From an uncultured Nioella sp. (GTDB lineage: Bacteria > Pseudomonadota > Alphaproteobacteria > Rhodobacterales > Rhodobacteraceae), in contig CANLZL010000003.1 in the NCBI GenBank assembly GCA_947495575.1, positions 62,001-126,000 of the forward strand: 64,000 bases of DNA. Reading direction: 5' to 3'. Below are positions 17,736 to 25,757 of the stretch, in pieces. The number at the start of each line of letters is the position of its first letter. Within the stretch, counting starts at the first letter, position 1. The translations under genes were made by a program, and so were the position numbers. The notes under the pieces are model-generated. The model did no database searches and had not been told where the DNA came from. It saw only the letters and a list, made by a program, of their open reading frames with translations.

Positions 17736-18446
17736 ATGTCTGACAATGCCACGCCCCTGATCCTACTGACGCGCCCACGAGTTCAGGCCGAGCGTTTTGC
17801 CGATGCTTGCCGCGCCGAATTTGGCGCACGGGCCGATATCATGGTGGCACCGCTGTTGCGAATTGTGATTTTGGAAGCGCTGCCAGAATTGGACCCGCGC
17901 ACTGATCTGATTTTCACATCAGAAAACGGAGTGCGCGCCTATTCCGCCATGGGTGGAGCGGCTGGCCGAACCGCCTATTGTGTTGGCGACCGAACCGCGG
18001 AAGCCGCACGCAATAGCGGATTGGAGGCATTGTCTGCCGCAGGTACGGTGGCTGAATTGAGGGCGCTTATTGTCGGAACTGCCCCGGGCCGCCCGCTGAT
18101 CCATATTCATGGGAAATCGGTCCGAGGGGATTTGGCAGGCGATCTGACCAAAGCAGGGTTTCGTGCAACATCGCTGACCGCTTATGATCAGCAGGAATTG
18201 CCGATGAATGACGCAGCGTCAGAGGCCATCGCCTCACCCCGCCACATCATTCTGCCACTTTTTTCACCACGCAGCGCGGCGATCCTCGCGCGGCAAATGC
18301 CGCCCCCCAAAAACACTGTTTTCACCTGTATCAGCGAGGCTACACGGGCGGCTTTGCCAGTTGAGCTGCACCCTTGCGCACCGATCAGCGACGCCCCAAA
18401 TGGCAAAGCAATGCTAACCGCAGTGGCGAGACAACTTTGCACCTAG
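17736..18446 (+). CDS. hemD: Uroporphyrinogen-III synthase
   Basis: 236 residues from the ATG at 17736 (MSDNATPLILLTRPRVQAER). The frame is open further upstream, but that part overlaps tsaD antisense and is not plausible. The family is weakly conserved; supporting stretches are the N-terminal LLTRP, DLIFTSENGVRAY and HIHGKSVRGDLA. HemD closes and isomerises hydroxymethylbilane to uroporphyrinogen III in tetrapyrrole synthesis. Downstream hemY supports the call. Confidence 0.87.
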   Translation: MSDNATPLILLTRPRVQAERFADACRAEFGARADIMVAPLLRIVILEALPELDPRTDLIFTSENGVRAYSAMGGAAGRTAYCVGDRTAEAARNSGLEALSAAGTVAELRALIVGTAPGRPLIHIHGKSVRGDLAGDLTKAGFRATSLTAYDQQELPMNDAASEAIASPRHIILPLFSPRSAAILARQMPPPKNTVFTCISEATRAALPVELHPCAPISDAPNGKAMLTAVARQLCT

Positions 18447-18541
18447 CCCCGCCCCGCGTCGCCGTGCCACTCTGTCGGGTGACTCGCCGCCGCAATAATA
18501 TTTCAATGCGGTGCAATACTTAAATGGGAAGGACATAGCCG

Positions 18542-19807
18542 GTGGCCGATCCGAAGACGACCGAAGATGACGTAAACACCCCGGAATCTGAAACACAGGA
18601 TGCTGTGACCGAAGACAACGGCGCGGCCGCTCCTGAGGTTGAAGAAGCCGAAGTCCTGGAAGACAGCTCCGCCGAAGACAGCGTCGAGGATATCCTTGAG
18701 GCAACTTCGGAACCTAATCCTGACCCAGTTCCAGCACCGCCCCCACAAGTGATCGAAACCCGCCGTGGCCCCGGTTTCTTCCCTCTGGTCCTTGGAGGCA
18801 TCGTCGCCGCTGGTTTGGGTTACGGCGCAGCGTTTATGGGTTATTTGCCCGGACAGTCCGGTGAACAGAACGCCGACGCATTGGCTGCAATTTCATCGCA
18901 ACTGGATGGCCAAAGCGCCACCTTGGTCACACTTTCAGATCGCGCAGAGACCCTGGAGGGGCAAATCGCTGCGATCCCGCCCGCGCCAGAACCGGTAGAC
19001 CTGTCGCCGCTCGCCGATCAGATCTCAGGCCTTGGTGATCAAATCAGTGCCAATGCTGCAATGATCCAGGGCTTGACTGATCGCGTCGCCTATCTGGAAA
19101 CTTTGCCACTTGGCGAAAACGGCGCCGATAACTCTGCTGCGATTGCCGCTGCCGTCGCCCAGATGCAAGCCGCATTGCAGGAACAGACGTCCGCATTGGC
19201 CGAACAACAGGCCGCAAATGACGGTTTAGCCGAAGAACTGCGCAACGTCGCAGCCGAGGCCGAGGCAAGCATCGCCGCAGCCCAAGCCGCCGCAGAGGCG
19301 CGGGTTGGCGCGGCAACCGCCCAGGCAGCGCTTGGCCAGCTTCGGATCGCTGTCGCTACGGGCGCGCCCTTCACGTCTGCCCTTACAGATGTGGCTGCCG
19401 AAACGGACGTGGCAGTGCCGGATGCCTTGCAGGCCGCAAGCGAGGCGGGCGTGCCGCGCATCGAAGATTTGCAGGCCGCCTTCCCAACAGCCGCTCGTGC
19501 CGCCCTGCCGATCGCGATCCGTGAAACCGCCGGAGAAGGCACAACCGACCGCTTCCTTGCCTTTGTTCAAAGCCAGGTCGGCGGACGTTCTCTTGAAGCA
19601 CGTGAGGGCGATGACCCCGACGCAATCCTGTCGCGCGCTGAGGCCGCATTGGCTACAGGCGACCTTGCTGGCGCCATTGCAGAGATCACCGCCCTACCTG
19701 CCGACGCTCAGTCTGCGATGGCCGATTGGGTCGCAACAGCTGAAACTCGGCTAGCCGCGACCGAGGCGATGGATGAATTCACCGCCGCGCTCGACGCTGC
19801 GAATTAA
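18542..19807 (+). CDS. Mitofilin-like COG4223 membrane protein
   Basis: 421 residues, starting at GTG (18542) with GGAAGGA upstream. An acidic N-terminal cytoplasmic tail (about 75 residues) precedes one membrane segment near residues 77-100 (PLVLGGIVAAGLGYGAAF), then a long alanine/glutamine-rich coiled coil and a C-terminal helical domain. This is the alphaproteobacterial relative of mitochondrial mitofilin (Mic60), found between hemD and hemY. In relatives such proteins help shape inner-membrane structures. The encoded role in this organism is inferred only. Confidence 0.82.
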   Translation: MADPKTTEDDVNTPESETQDAVTEDNGAAAPEVEEAEVLEDSSAEDSVEDILEATSEPNPDPVPAPPPQVIETRRGPGFFPLVLGGIVAAGLGYGAAFMGYLPGQSGEQNADALAAISSQLDGQSATLVTLSDRAETLEGQIAAIPPAPEPVDLSPLADQISGLGDQISANAAMIQGLTDRVAYLETLPLGENGADNSAAIAAAVAQMQAALQEQTSALAEQQAANDGLAEELRNVAAEAEASIAAAQAAAEARVGAATAQAALGQLRIAVATGAPFTSALTDVAAETDVAVPDALQAASEAGVPRIEDLQAAFPTAARAALPIAIRETAGEGTTDRFLAFVQSQVGGRSLEAREGDDPDAILSRAEAALATGDLAGAIAEITALPADAQSAMADWVATAETRLAATEAMDEFTAALDAAN

Positions 19808-19819
19808 GGACGCCTGCTC

Positions 19820-21352
19820 ATGTTGCTTTGGTCTGTTCTGAAAATCATTATTTTTGTCCTTGCGGTGGTTGCTCTGACCTTCGGGGTCAGCTTCCTTATC
19901 GACTCTTCCGATGTGTTGTTGATCACTGTCGCCGGTCGGGAATTTGCGCTGACTCCCCTGTCAGGCACGATCGGCCTTATTCTGGCATTGGCGGCGCTGT
20001 ATCTGCTTTTGAAGTTGATCGGCCTATTAGGCGCATGCATCCGCTTCCTGAACGGGGACGAAACAGCGATCTCGCGCTATTTCAACCGCCGGGCCGAACG
20101 AAAAGGCTACCAAGCGCTGTCAGAGGGCATGATCGCCATGGCCTCGGGCGAGGGCCGTTTGGCCATCCGCAAAGCTGAGCGCGCTGAGGGCTATTTGCGT
20201 CGGCCAGAGCTTACAAACCTCTTGGTCGCGCAAGCGGCCGAACTGGCAGGCGACAGCTCCAAGGCCACAGCCACATACAAAAAACTTCTGGAAGACGATC
20301 AAACGCGATTTGTCGGTGTGCGTGGGCTTATGAAACAAAAGCTTGAAGCAGGTGACACGGATACGGCCATGAAACTGGCTGAAAAAGCCTTCCTGATGCG
20401 GCCGAACCATGGCGAAGTCCAAGACACTCTGCTTAGGCTGCAGGCCGCCGACGAAGATTGGGATGGCGCGCGCAAAACCCTTGCGGCCAAGCTGAAGGCC
20501 AACAATCTGCCGCGCGATGTCCACAAACGACGCGACGCTGTTTTGGCGCTGGCCCACGCACGCGACGCGTTGGCCGAAGGCAAAATCGACATTGCCCGCC
20601 GCGACGCTAATGAGGCCAATCGCCTGTCACCCGACCTTGTTCCAGCCGCGGTAATGGCCGCGCGTATGGCCATCGAGGAGGGCAAGCCACGTGTGGCCAC
20701 CAAGGAAATCCGAAAAGCCTGGGATGCGGCCCCGCACCCCGATCTTGCAGCTGCATTTGCCGAGATCGTACCGGATGAAACGCCCGAGGCGCGCCTCAAA
20801 CGCTTCCGTGTACTTCTTGCGAAGCATATAGGCGACCCGGAGGTGAAGCTGCTGGACGCCGAGCTGAATATTGCCGCCGAGGATTACGCCGCTGCGCGCA
20901 AGGCCCTTGGCGATTTGGCCGAAACCCATCCAACTGCCCGGTCGCTGACTATCATGGCGGCCATCGAACGGGGCGAAGGGGCCGAGGAACGGATCGTACG
21001 GGGATGGCTGGCCAAGGCGGTAACGGCAAGCCGTGGGCCGCAATGGACCTGCGAAAACTGCGGCCATGTCCATGCCGATTGGCAACCTGTTTGCGAACAA
21101 TGCGAAAGTTTCGATACGCTGGCTTGGGCCGAAGCCCCGCAAAGTGAAGCGGCCCTGACAGGTGCAGCCCAAATGCTGCCGCTGATTGTTGGCGCATTGG
21201 AAGATCAAAGCCCTGCCGCTTCAAATGAGGTTAGCGAAGACTCACCGTCTGCGGACGCAGAGACAGTTATCGACGCCTCCGAAGCAACAGAAGACCCAAT
21301 CGATGTGACGCCTGAGGACAACCCGGACAAAATCCCCAACACGGCCTCATAA
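19820..21352 (+). CDS. hemY: HemY-like TPR membrane protein
   Basis: 510 residues. Two N-terminal membrane segments (about 5-25 and 42-65) are followed by TPR-type helical repeats (EGYLRRPELTNLLVAQAAEL onward). A C-terminal zinc ribbon uses four cysteines in WTCENCGHVHADW and VCEQCESFD. The ribbon resembles that of LapB/YciM-type TPR proteins. HemY is linked to heme synthesis by its gene neighbours, but its biochemical role is unknown. It starts 12 bp after the COG4223 gene. A GC-rich inverted repeat (GCGGGCA / TGCCCGC, 21368-21396) lies just downstream. Confidence 0.85.
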   Translation: MLLWSVLKIIIFVLAVVALTFGVSFLIDSSDVLLITVAGREFALTPLSGTIGLILALAALYLLLKLIGLLGACIRFLNGDETAISRYFNRRAERKGYQALSEGMIAMASGEGRLAIRKAERAEGYLRRPELTNLLVAQAAELAGDSSKATATYKKLLEDDQTRFVGVRGLMKQKLEAGDTDTAMKLAEKAFLMRPNHGEVQDTLLRLQAADEDWDGARKTLAAKLKANNLPRDVHKRRDAVLALAHARDALAEGKIDIARRDANEANRLSPDLVPAAVMAARMAIEEGKPRVATKEIRKAWDAAPHPDLAAAFAEIVPDETPEARLKRFRVLLAKHIGDPEVKLLDAELNIAAEDYAAARKALGDLAETHPTARSLTIMAAIERGEGAEERIVRGWLAKAVTASRGPQWTCENCGHVHADWQPVCEQCESFDTLAWAEAPQSEAALTGAAQMLPLIVGALEDQSPAASNEVSEDSPSADAETVIDASEATEDPIDVTPEDNPDKIPNTAS

Positions 21353-21450
21353 TAGGACTATCCAGCTGCGGGCAAGCTTGGTAAGAGCGTGCCCGCATTC
21401 GCCGCCTTGCTCCAGCGGGACGCAGATTTTGGCGAAGGTCAGATCAATGA

Positions 21451-21478
21451 TTGACCTTCCTCAAAAATCCGTTAGAGG
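21451..21478 (+). promoter_or_regulatory. Probable promoter of the chromosomal tRNA-Thr gene
   Basis: TTGACC at 21451-21456 and TAGAGG at 21473-21478 with a 16-bp spacer; similar boxes precede tRNA genes in this family. It still points at the broken tRNA half (from 21523), and read-through would reach the intact tRNA at 21660. Confidence 0.45.
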
Positions 21479-21522
21479 TGCGGTCGCATGCGCGGGCTCT
21501 GGCCCTCGTGACTGAGAAGAAT

Positions 21523-21560
21523 GCCGCTGTAGCTCAGCTGGTAGAGCACGTCATTCGTAA
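21523..21560 (+). pseudogene. 5' half of the disrupted tRNA-Thr(CGU) gene
   Basis: These 38 bases are tRNA positions 1-38: acceptor strand GCCGCTG, D arm GCTC...GAGC, anticodon strand CGTCA and the loop TTCGTAA with anticodon CGT. After that the tRNA sequence stops. The matching 3' half is 16.4 kb away at 37956-38001: CAGCGGC pairs perfectly with GCCGCTG, and TGATG pairs with CGTCA with one G-U. The gene was cut by integration at the anticodon loop. The inner flank keeps only GGGTCG in common with the lost 3' half. Confidence 0.92.
21553..21560. repeat. attL core ATTCGTAA
   Basis: Eight bases identical to 37956-37963. They form the anticodon loop of the target tRNA and one flanking stem base, so crossover most likely occurred within the seven-base loop, with the stem strands acting as inverted integrase-binding sites. 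Confidence 0.85.
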
Positions 21561-21620
21561 GTAGCGGGTCGGTCCGCGATTGACGTTTAGGACCAGTGAG
21601 TTAGAGAAGGCGCACAGTAA

Positions 21621-21640
21621 TTAGTAGGGCCATAGTAGGG
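21621..21640. repeat. Left-end arm repeats (two copies of WTAGTAGGG)
   Basis: TTAGTAGGG at 21621 and ATAGTAGGG at 21632, same orientation. The same nonamer occurs three times near the right end (37781-37823). Short repeats restricted to both ends of an element are typical of arm-type integrase sites. Confidence 0.6.
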
Positions 21641-21659
21641 CCGCGGAAAAGAGAAGAAG

Positions 21660-21735
21660 GCCTCAATAGCTCAGCTGGTAGAGCAGGTCCTTCGTAAGGA
21701 CAAGGTCGGGGGTTCGAGTCCCTCTTGAGGCACCA
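21660..21735 (+). tRNA. tRNA-Thr(CGU), intact copy carried by the element
   Basis: A complete 76-nt tRNA with encoded CCA. The acceptor stem GCCTCAA / TTGAGGC, D arm GCTC / GAGC, loop TTCGTAA (anticodon CGU) and T arm GGGGG-TTCGAGT-CCCTC all form; only the bottom anticodon-stem pair (G27-A43) is mismatched. It lies inside the element 100 bp from attL and has the same anticodon as the tRNA gene the element broke. Its immediate flanks (GAGAAGAA upstream, TCTTCTCA downstream) resemble those of the native gene, which suggests capture from a related locus. Confidence 0.95.
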
Positions 21736-21833
21736 CTCTTCTCACAACACCACCAAATTAAGCACTGGAATCAACGCCTTCGGCAAGTCCGCAAGGTGAC
21801 GATTGCGCTTTCGATTTTCAGGCATCCGGGCTA

Positions 21834-22052
21834 GGCTGCGCTCAGGATTGGCAAACAGAGCCGATCTCGGGGCGTAGTAACCTCACCGCAAGCGGTCGGT
21901 GTCGACCGTAATGACACCTCCTCGAACCCTATGGTCGGGGAGGCACTGGCGTATGTCCAGGGCTCCGGCCTAAAGGCCAGCGCGGTCGTCTTGCGGCGGC
22001 TTACTAACTCCCCGGCTGCCAGAGGTAACTCTGGTAGCCGATTTCGTTAGTA
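21834..22052 (+). ncRNA. Dense hairpin region, candidate structured RNA or recombination/replication site
   Basis: Several stems can be drawn in a 220-bp non-coding stretch. GGTGTC / GACACC lies at 21898-21917 and competes with CGGTCG / CGACCG. CCTCC...GGAGG at about 21916-21943 extends to 11 pairs with one bulge around CTAT. GGCC-TAAA-GGCC follows. The largest is a composite hairpin at 22002-22052: TACTAAC / GTTAGTA outside, then a 12-bp stem CGGCTGCCAGAG / CTCTGGTAGCCG closed by a GTAA tetraloop. The last stem ends at the ribosome-binding site of the next gene. No RNA family is recognised. The 21736-21833 part shows nothing. Confidence 0.45.
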
Positions 22053-22063
22053 GAGGAGCCGTT

Positions 22064-22789
22064 ATGAGCAACGTTGATTTGAAGAAACAGGGAACAACCG
22101 TCGTCGGTACCTTTGTGCGTTCCCAGATATTGATTTTGGAACTTATCGCTTTTGGTTTTGCCCTGTATCTGCTCCAGCTGAGCAACGTGACCGCCCAAAC
22201 CTTGGTGGCAATGCTGCTATTCTGCGTGTTCGCCTTTACTCTGATCACTGGCAAAGGTGTTCCGCATTTCCGCCATCGCGGCAAAGCCTTACTGTTTGTG
22301 ATCGTCGCCGGGTTCTTCTCTTTGCAAGGAGCGGTCTTGTTTGAAGAACAACGCGAGGCGCGTTGGTCCGACCTCCGCGAAAGTGATCCCGCTGCGTACC
22401 TGCAAGAACTACGCGACGTGGACGCGGACAGATGGTTTGCCGAGTTGCGCGACTTAGACCCGGAAGCCCATGCAGCGGAGGCCGCAAGACGTGCCGCGCA
22501 AGCCCAAGCTGACCGACTTGCCGAATGCTCCAACGAAAAGACTGCGCTGGCCTATGTTATGATCCAAGAAGATGTACGCCGGTCACTGCGCGCGCCATCG
22601 ACGGCGGAATTTCCGGGGCGCTTCGGCGTGGGGACACGAAACATGGGAAACTGCATCTATCAAGTCGTCGGACACTTCGATGCCCAAAATAGTTTCGGAG
22701 CGATGATACGCGGCACATTCACAGGAACGACAGAGTATTTCCCGGCGCGCGGTAGCTGGCGCACGCTGACCTTGGATGTGCAAGGGTAA
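22064..22789 (+). CDS. Membrane protein of unknown function with a C-terminal 'RAPSTAEFP' domain
   Basis: 241 residues, preceded by AGAGGAG. Two or three hydrophobic segments occupy residues 20-100. A charged helical stretch rich in Arg, Glu and Ala (about 105-155) is probably a coiled coil. The C-terminal domain starts at AYVMIQEDVRRSLRAPSTAEFP and ends in a beta-rich part with NSFGAMIRGTF. This C-terminal pattern recurs in small proteins from mobile elements and phages, with unknown function. It is the only plus-strand gene in the element's left part and directly follows the hairpin-rich region. Confidence 0.75.
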   Translation: MSNVDLKKQGTTVVGTFVRSQILILELIAFGFALYLLQLSNVTAQTLVAMLLFCVFAFTLITGKGVPHFRHRGKALLFVIVAGFFSLQGAVLFEEQREARWSDLRESDPAAYLQELRDVDADRWFAELRDLDPEAHAAEAARRAAQAQADRLAECSNEKTALAYVMIQEDVRRSLRAPSTAEFPGRFGVGTRNMGNCIYQVVGHFDAQNSFGAMIRGTFTGTTEYFPARGSWRTLTLDVQG

Positions 22790-22945
22790 GTCCAAAAAGG
22801 CACTACCACACGTCCTCAGGCGTCCTTCGAGTGGCTTAGTGGGCCGCCCGGAGGTATACCCTCCGCATACGCTAAAACCGCCGCTGCTCAGCCCTCAAGC
22901 TTCGCTCATTTCCCTTGCGCAGGGAGGAAGAAAAAAGAGGTACTC

Positions 22946-22972
22946 GTATAGGAAGTATAGGAAGTATAGGGT
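22946..22972. repeat. Three tandem 9-bp repeats, iteron-like
   Basis: GTATAGGAA occurs twice in direct tandem from 22946 and is followed by a third, imperfect copy GTATAGGGT. The array lies in the 263-bp gap between the membrane-protein gene and the end of the primase-helicase gene. Iterons near replication genes often mark origins; with only three units this is suggestive. Confidence 0.45.
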
Positions 22973-23052
22973 GTATTGGCTGAATTGGTGACCACCACGA
23001 CAGCGCAAGAGAGGGCGATCCAAAGCCGCCCTGTTTGCCTATTTCACCTATA

Positions 23053-25443
23053 TCAAAACGGCGTACCGCCACCTCTCTCAAGGCCACTGTAATCATGGGC
23101 GGGATCGATATCACCCAACCACTCGTCCGTCTCTTTCGACCACGGGATTGGTTGACCGATAAAGTCTTCGAACATCCGGCGACAATCTCGCAAAGGAGGA
23201 AAATGGTAGCGCATTGAACGCTCTGCCACAGGTTCGCCGTACTTGCCGTAACCGGTGATGAACTTTCCGCTTTGGACCTTCCTGATTCCAGTAAAAACCT
23301 TACCTAGATCACGTCCAAACAAGGTTTCATGGACATACTGGGCGTTTGGTTGGGTGCGCTTCATTTCCGAAAACATGGCCGCAATAGTCGTGACGCCGGG
23401 TCCGTTTCCCTTCGCTTCCGGTTGCGGCAAGATGCCTGTGTCAAGAAACTGGTAGATATACTTCTCTACCGGCCCTTGGGCTTGGATAATCTGATCAAAC
23501 AGTTCGGGTGTACGGATCGTCTTGCGAGGGTCTGGACCTTCGGAAATGTCCCGTTCCAGCAATTCGTGCAGCATTGCCTCGTAGCCACCAGATTTCATCT
23601 GGCTCATGATTTCCGAGAAGTACGTCTTATCTTCGCGTTTGCCGTCAGATACCTCGAAGACCTGCCAGCGGCGGTCACCGATATCTGCAGGCACAACAGA
23701 ACGTTCGTTCGAGGTGATCATGAATATCATGTGGTTATCGAGCCAGATCGGATCGACGCCCTTTCGCTCGATCATAATTTGCGGCTCGGTCAACATGGTC
23801 TTGATGACCCCGGCATTCTTGCGATCCCCGCCGAACATCGCTTCATCGACATAGACAAACCGCCGTCCTTCGAGATGCTGATTGAAGCGGCCCCTTACAT
23901 GGTCGTCTTTTGTGATCGAAACAAAGTGCGGCATCCAAATCCGACCATAGGCATTGGCGAGTACACCTTTACCGGTTCCCGGTAGCCCCTTGAGCACCGG
24001 TGCGGTTCCGATCACCAGTGCTGGTTGCTGGACACCCAAGGCCATCCAGTTCAGCATCCATTGGAAGTATTCTTGGTTCCCGTCGCAGATGTTATCGAGA
24101 ATGTGGTCTTTCAGTTTCGACCAGTCCCCAGCTTTGGGATTTACTGCGAACCCCCGCCACATGTTCCAAGAGCGCCCGTTGTGACCAGGAGGCAGCGAAG
24201 GGTCAAAGTCCACTTTGTGGTAGTGTGCCGCAAGACGATGCTGTAGCCAAAACCGCGATTTCGGTCGCCAAGTAGTATTACCGTTGTCGTCCGTCACAGG
24301 AAACTTTTCCGGCGCCATCCTGTCTTCAAATGCACCTTTGCCCAGCCACGACAGCACCTCGGTACTAGTGGATTCTTTGAGAATAACTCTGGTTGTTGAG
24401 CCATATGTCAGGATGCCAAACCGGGCGTTCATTTCCCGTACAATGGCATTGGAGGGACCTTCCCAGCCACGGTCTTTGGCAAGCTGAAACACGGTGCCAA
24501 TCGTCAAGCTGCCATCAGGCTCCAAACCTTCCCAAATTTCGATCGATTTCTCATAGCTTTCATATTTGGCAGATGACCTCGACCATTCGTTCCAGATTTC
24601 GAAGGCCGCAACGCCCAAGCTGTTCTTCAATGCTAAGCCAAATCTGATCCAGATTTCATAGTCGTCAGCATCAACATATTTGAGCGCTTCGCGGACTTCA
24701 TTTTCGTCGCCCGGCAATACCTCACTTGAGATTTGACCGACTGGAGTCACCTTCGGCGGTTTTTGCGCTTTCTTCGCCTTCTGCGCTGGCGGTTTGTAGA
24801 TCGTAGACACATCTGGGTTGAAAAAAGTACTCAGCGAAGGCGCGACAAAACTCTCCCACGGTATCGGTTTTAGATTGGCATCCAGAGGCACGGATTTCCG
24901 CGCGTAAGGCAGGGCGACTAGGTTGCCCAAACTGCCCTCACGGACGCGATCATTTTTCGGAAACACCTCAACTTCCGCATCCAACACACCTTTTGTGCCG
25001 TACTTGAAGCCACAGGTAGATACGTGATGGCGAAGAAATTCTTTCATCAGCTTTGCCGATTGCGGCAATTGCCAAACCAGCCAGATGTGTAGACCTGCGC
25101 CACCACCGGAACGACAACACAAAGGTCTCAGACCTATACTCTTCAAACTATCCACGATGGGCTTTGCGGCTTCTGCCATATCGTCCCAAGTCATGGAGCT
25201 ATCATGGTCATCGAAGTCGATTACAGCAACTTGAGTGTGCTCACCCAAAACGAAGTAGCAGCCAATTGGCTGCTCCCCGTTTAGATGCGCATGAATAACC
25301 TCCTTTGTGATTTCAGCCTTTCTGGGCTGGTACTTTGCCTTTCCTTTCGGATTGTAAGTTGCGTGCACTGTTGGATTTCCAAGTTCTGCTATTTGCTGAA
25401 CGATCGCCAAAACGGGACTTGAGGTTCTTCCAGCATCAGGCAT
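23053..25443 (-). CDS. Primase-helicase (AEP primase, PriCT-2, NrS-1-like helicase domains)
   Basis: 796 residues from the ATG at 25443, which has GGGAGGTG before it and overlaps the AlpA-like gene by 8 bp; the frame is open further upstream but that part is another gene. The N-terminus is an archaeo-eukaryotic-type primase domain with catalytic acidic residues in AVIDFDDHD (about 70-80), then SGGGAGLHIWLVW and GNLVALPYARK. A PriCT-2-like helical domain includes VDADDYEIWIRFGLALKNS. The C-terminal half is a helicase with Walker A GLPGTGKG and Walker B VYVDEAMF. This architecture replicates small mobile elements and satellites by making primers and unwinding DNA. Confidence 0.88.
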   Translation of the reverse strand: MPDAGRTSSPVLAIVQQIAELGNPTVHATYNPKGKAKYQPRKAEITKEVIHAHLNGEQPIGCYFVLGEHTQVAVIDFDDHDSSMTWDDMAEAAKPIVDSLKSIGLRPLCCRSGGGAGLHIWLVWQLPQSAKLMKEFLRHHVSTCGFKYGTKGVLDAEVEVFPKNDRVREGSLGNLVALPYARKSVPLDANLKPIPWESFVAPSLSTFFNPDVSTIYKPPAQKAKKAQKPPKVTPVGQISSEVLPGDENEVREALKYVDADDYEIWIRFGLALKNSLGVAAFEIWNEWSRSSAKYESYEKSIEIWEGLEPDGSLTIGTVFQLAKDRGWEGPSNAIVREMNARFGILTYGSTTRVILKESTSTEVLSWLGKGAFEDRMAPEKFPVTDDNGNTTWRPKSRFWLQHRLAAHYHKVDFDPSLPPGHNGRSWNMWRGFAVNPKAGDWSKLKDHILDNICDGNQEYFQWMLNWMALGVQQPALVIGTAPVLKGLPGTGKGVLANAYGRIWMPHFVSITKDDHVRGRFNQHLEGRRFVYVDEAMFGGDRKNAGVIKTMLTEPQIMIERKGVDPIWLDNHMIFMITSNERSVVPADIGDRRWQVFEVSDGKREDKTYFSEIMSQMKSGGYEAMLHELLERDISEGPDPRKTIRTPELFDQIIQAQGPVEKYIYQFLDTGILPQPEAKGNGPGVTTIAAMFSEMKRTQPNAQYVHETLFGRDLGKVFTGIRKVQSGKFITGYGKYGEPVAERSMRYHFPPLRDCRRMFEDFIGQPIPWSKETDEWLGDIDPAHDYSGLERGGGTPF

Positions 25444-25654
25444 TTGCACCTCCCTGCGGTTCGCACGCCAAATCTGCCAGCCAGCTTTCGATATCTGTGC
25501 GGCGGTAGAGAATTTTGCCGGTGCGGCTACCGGACTTGGAGCGCAAAAAGCGCGGGCCGTAGCCAAGATGGCGACCTTTTTCGAAGTAACTTGCGCTAAA
25601 GCCGGTGATCGCCGGCAGTTCTTTTGTGGTTAGGAATTGTGATTGCGCGGACAT
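25436..25654 (-). CDS. AlpA-like / excisionase-type small DNA-binding protein
   Basis: 72 residues from the ATG at 25654, preceded by AAGGAGGA. The sequence has the MerR-like winged helix of AlpA and phage excisionases: FLTTKELPAITGFSASYFEK, then ILYRRTDIESWLADL. Such proteins regulate integrase genes or direct excision. It overlaps the primase gene by 8 bp, so the two are translated together. The role as recombination directionality factor is inferred from its element context. Confidence 0.82.
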   Translation of the reverse strand: MSAQSQFLTTKELPAITGFSASYFEKGRHLGYGPRFLRSKSGSRTGKILYRRTDIESWLADLACEPQGGANA

Positions 25655-25757
25655 TGTGTCCTCCTTTGTCATCTTGTGATGACGAGGACTTTGCCAATGA
25701 CGCAACGGCCCATGTTGCGAAACAAATTTAAATTATTTCGCAACATGGAGGATTCGG

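Noticed and set aside
21834-22052. HEARO (omega) RNA or group II intron domain
   Set aside because: No IsrB/HNH or reverse-transcriptase ORF follows and no domain V-like hairpin is present.
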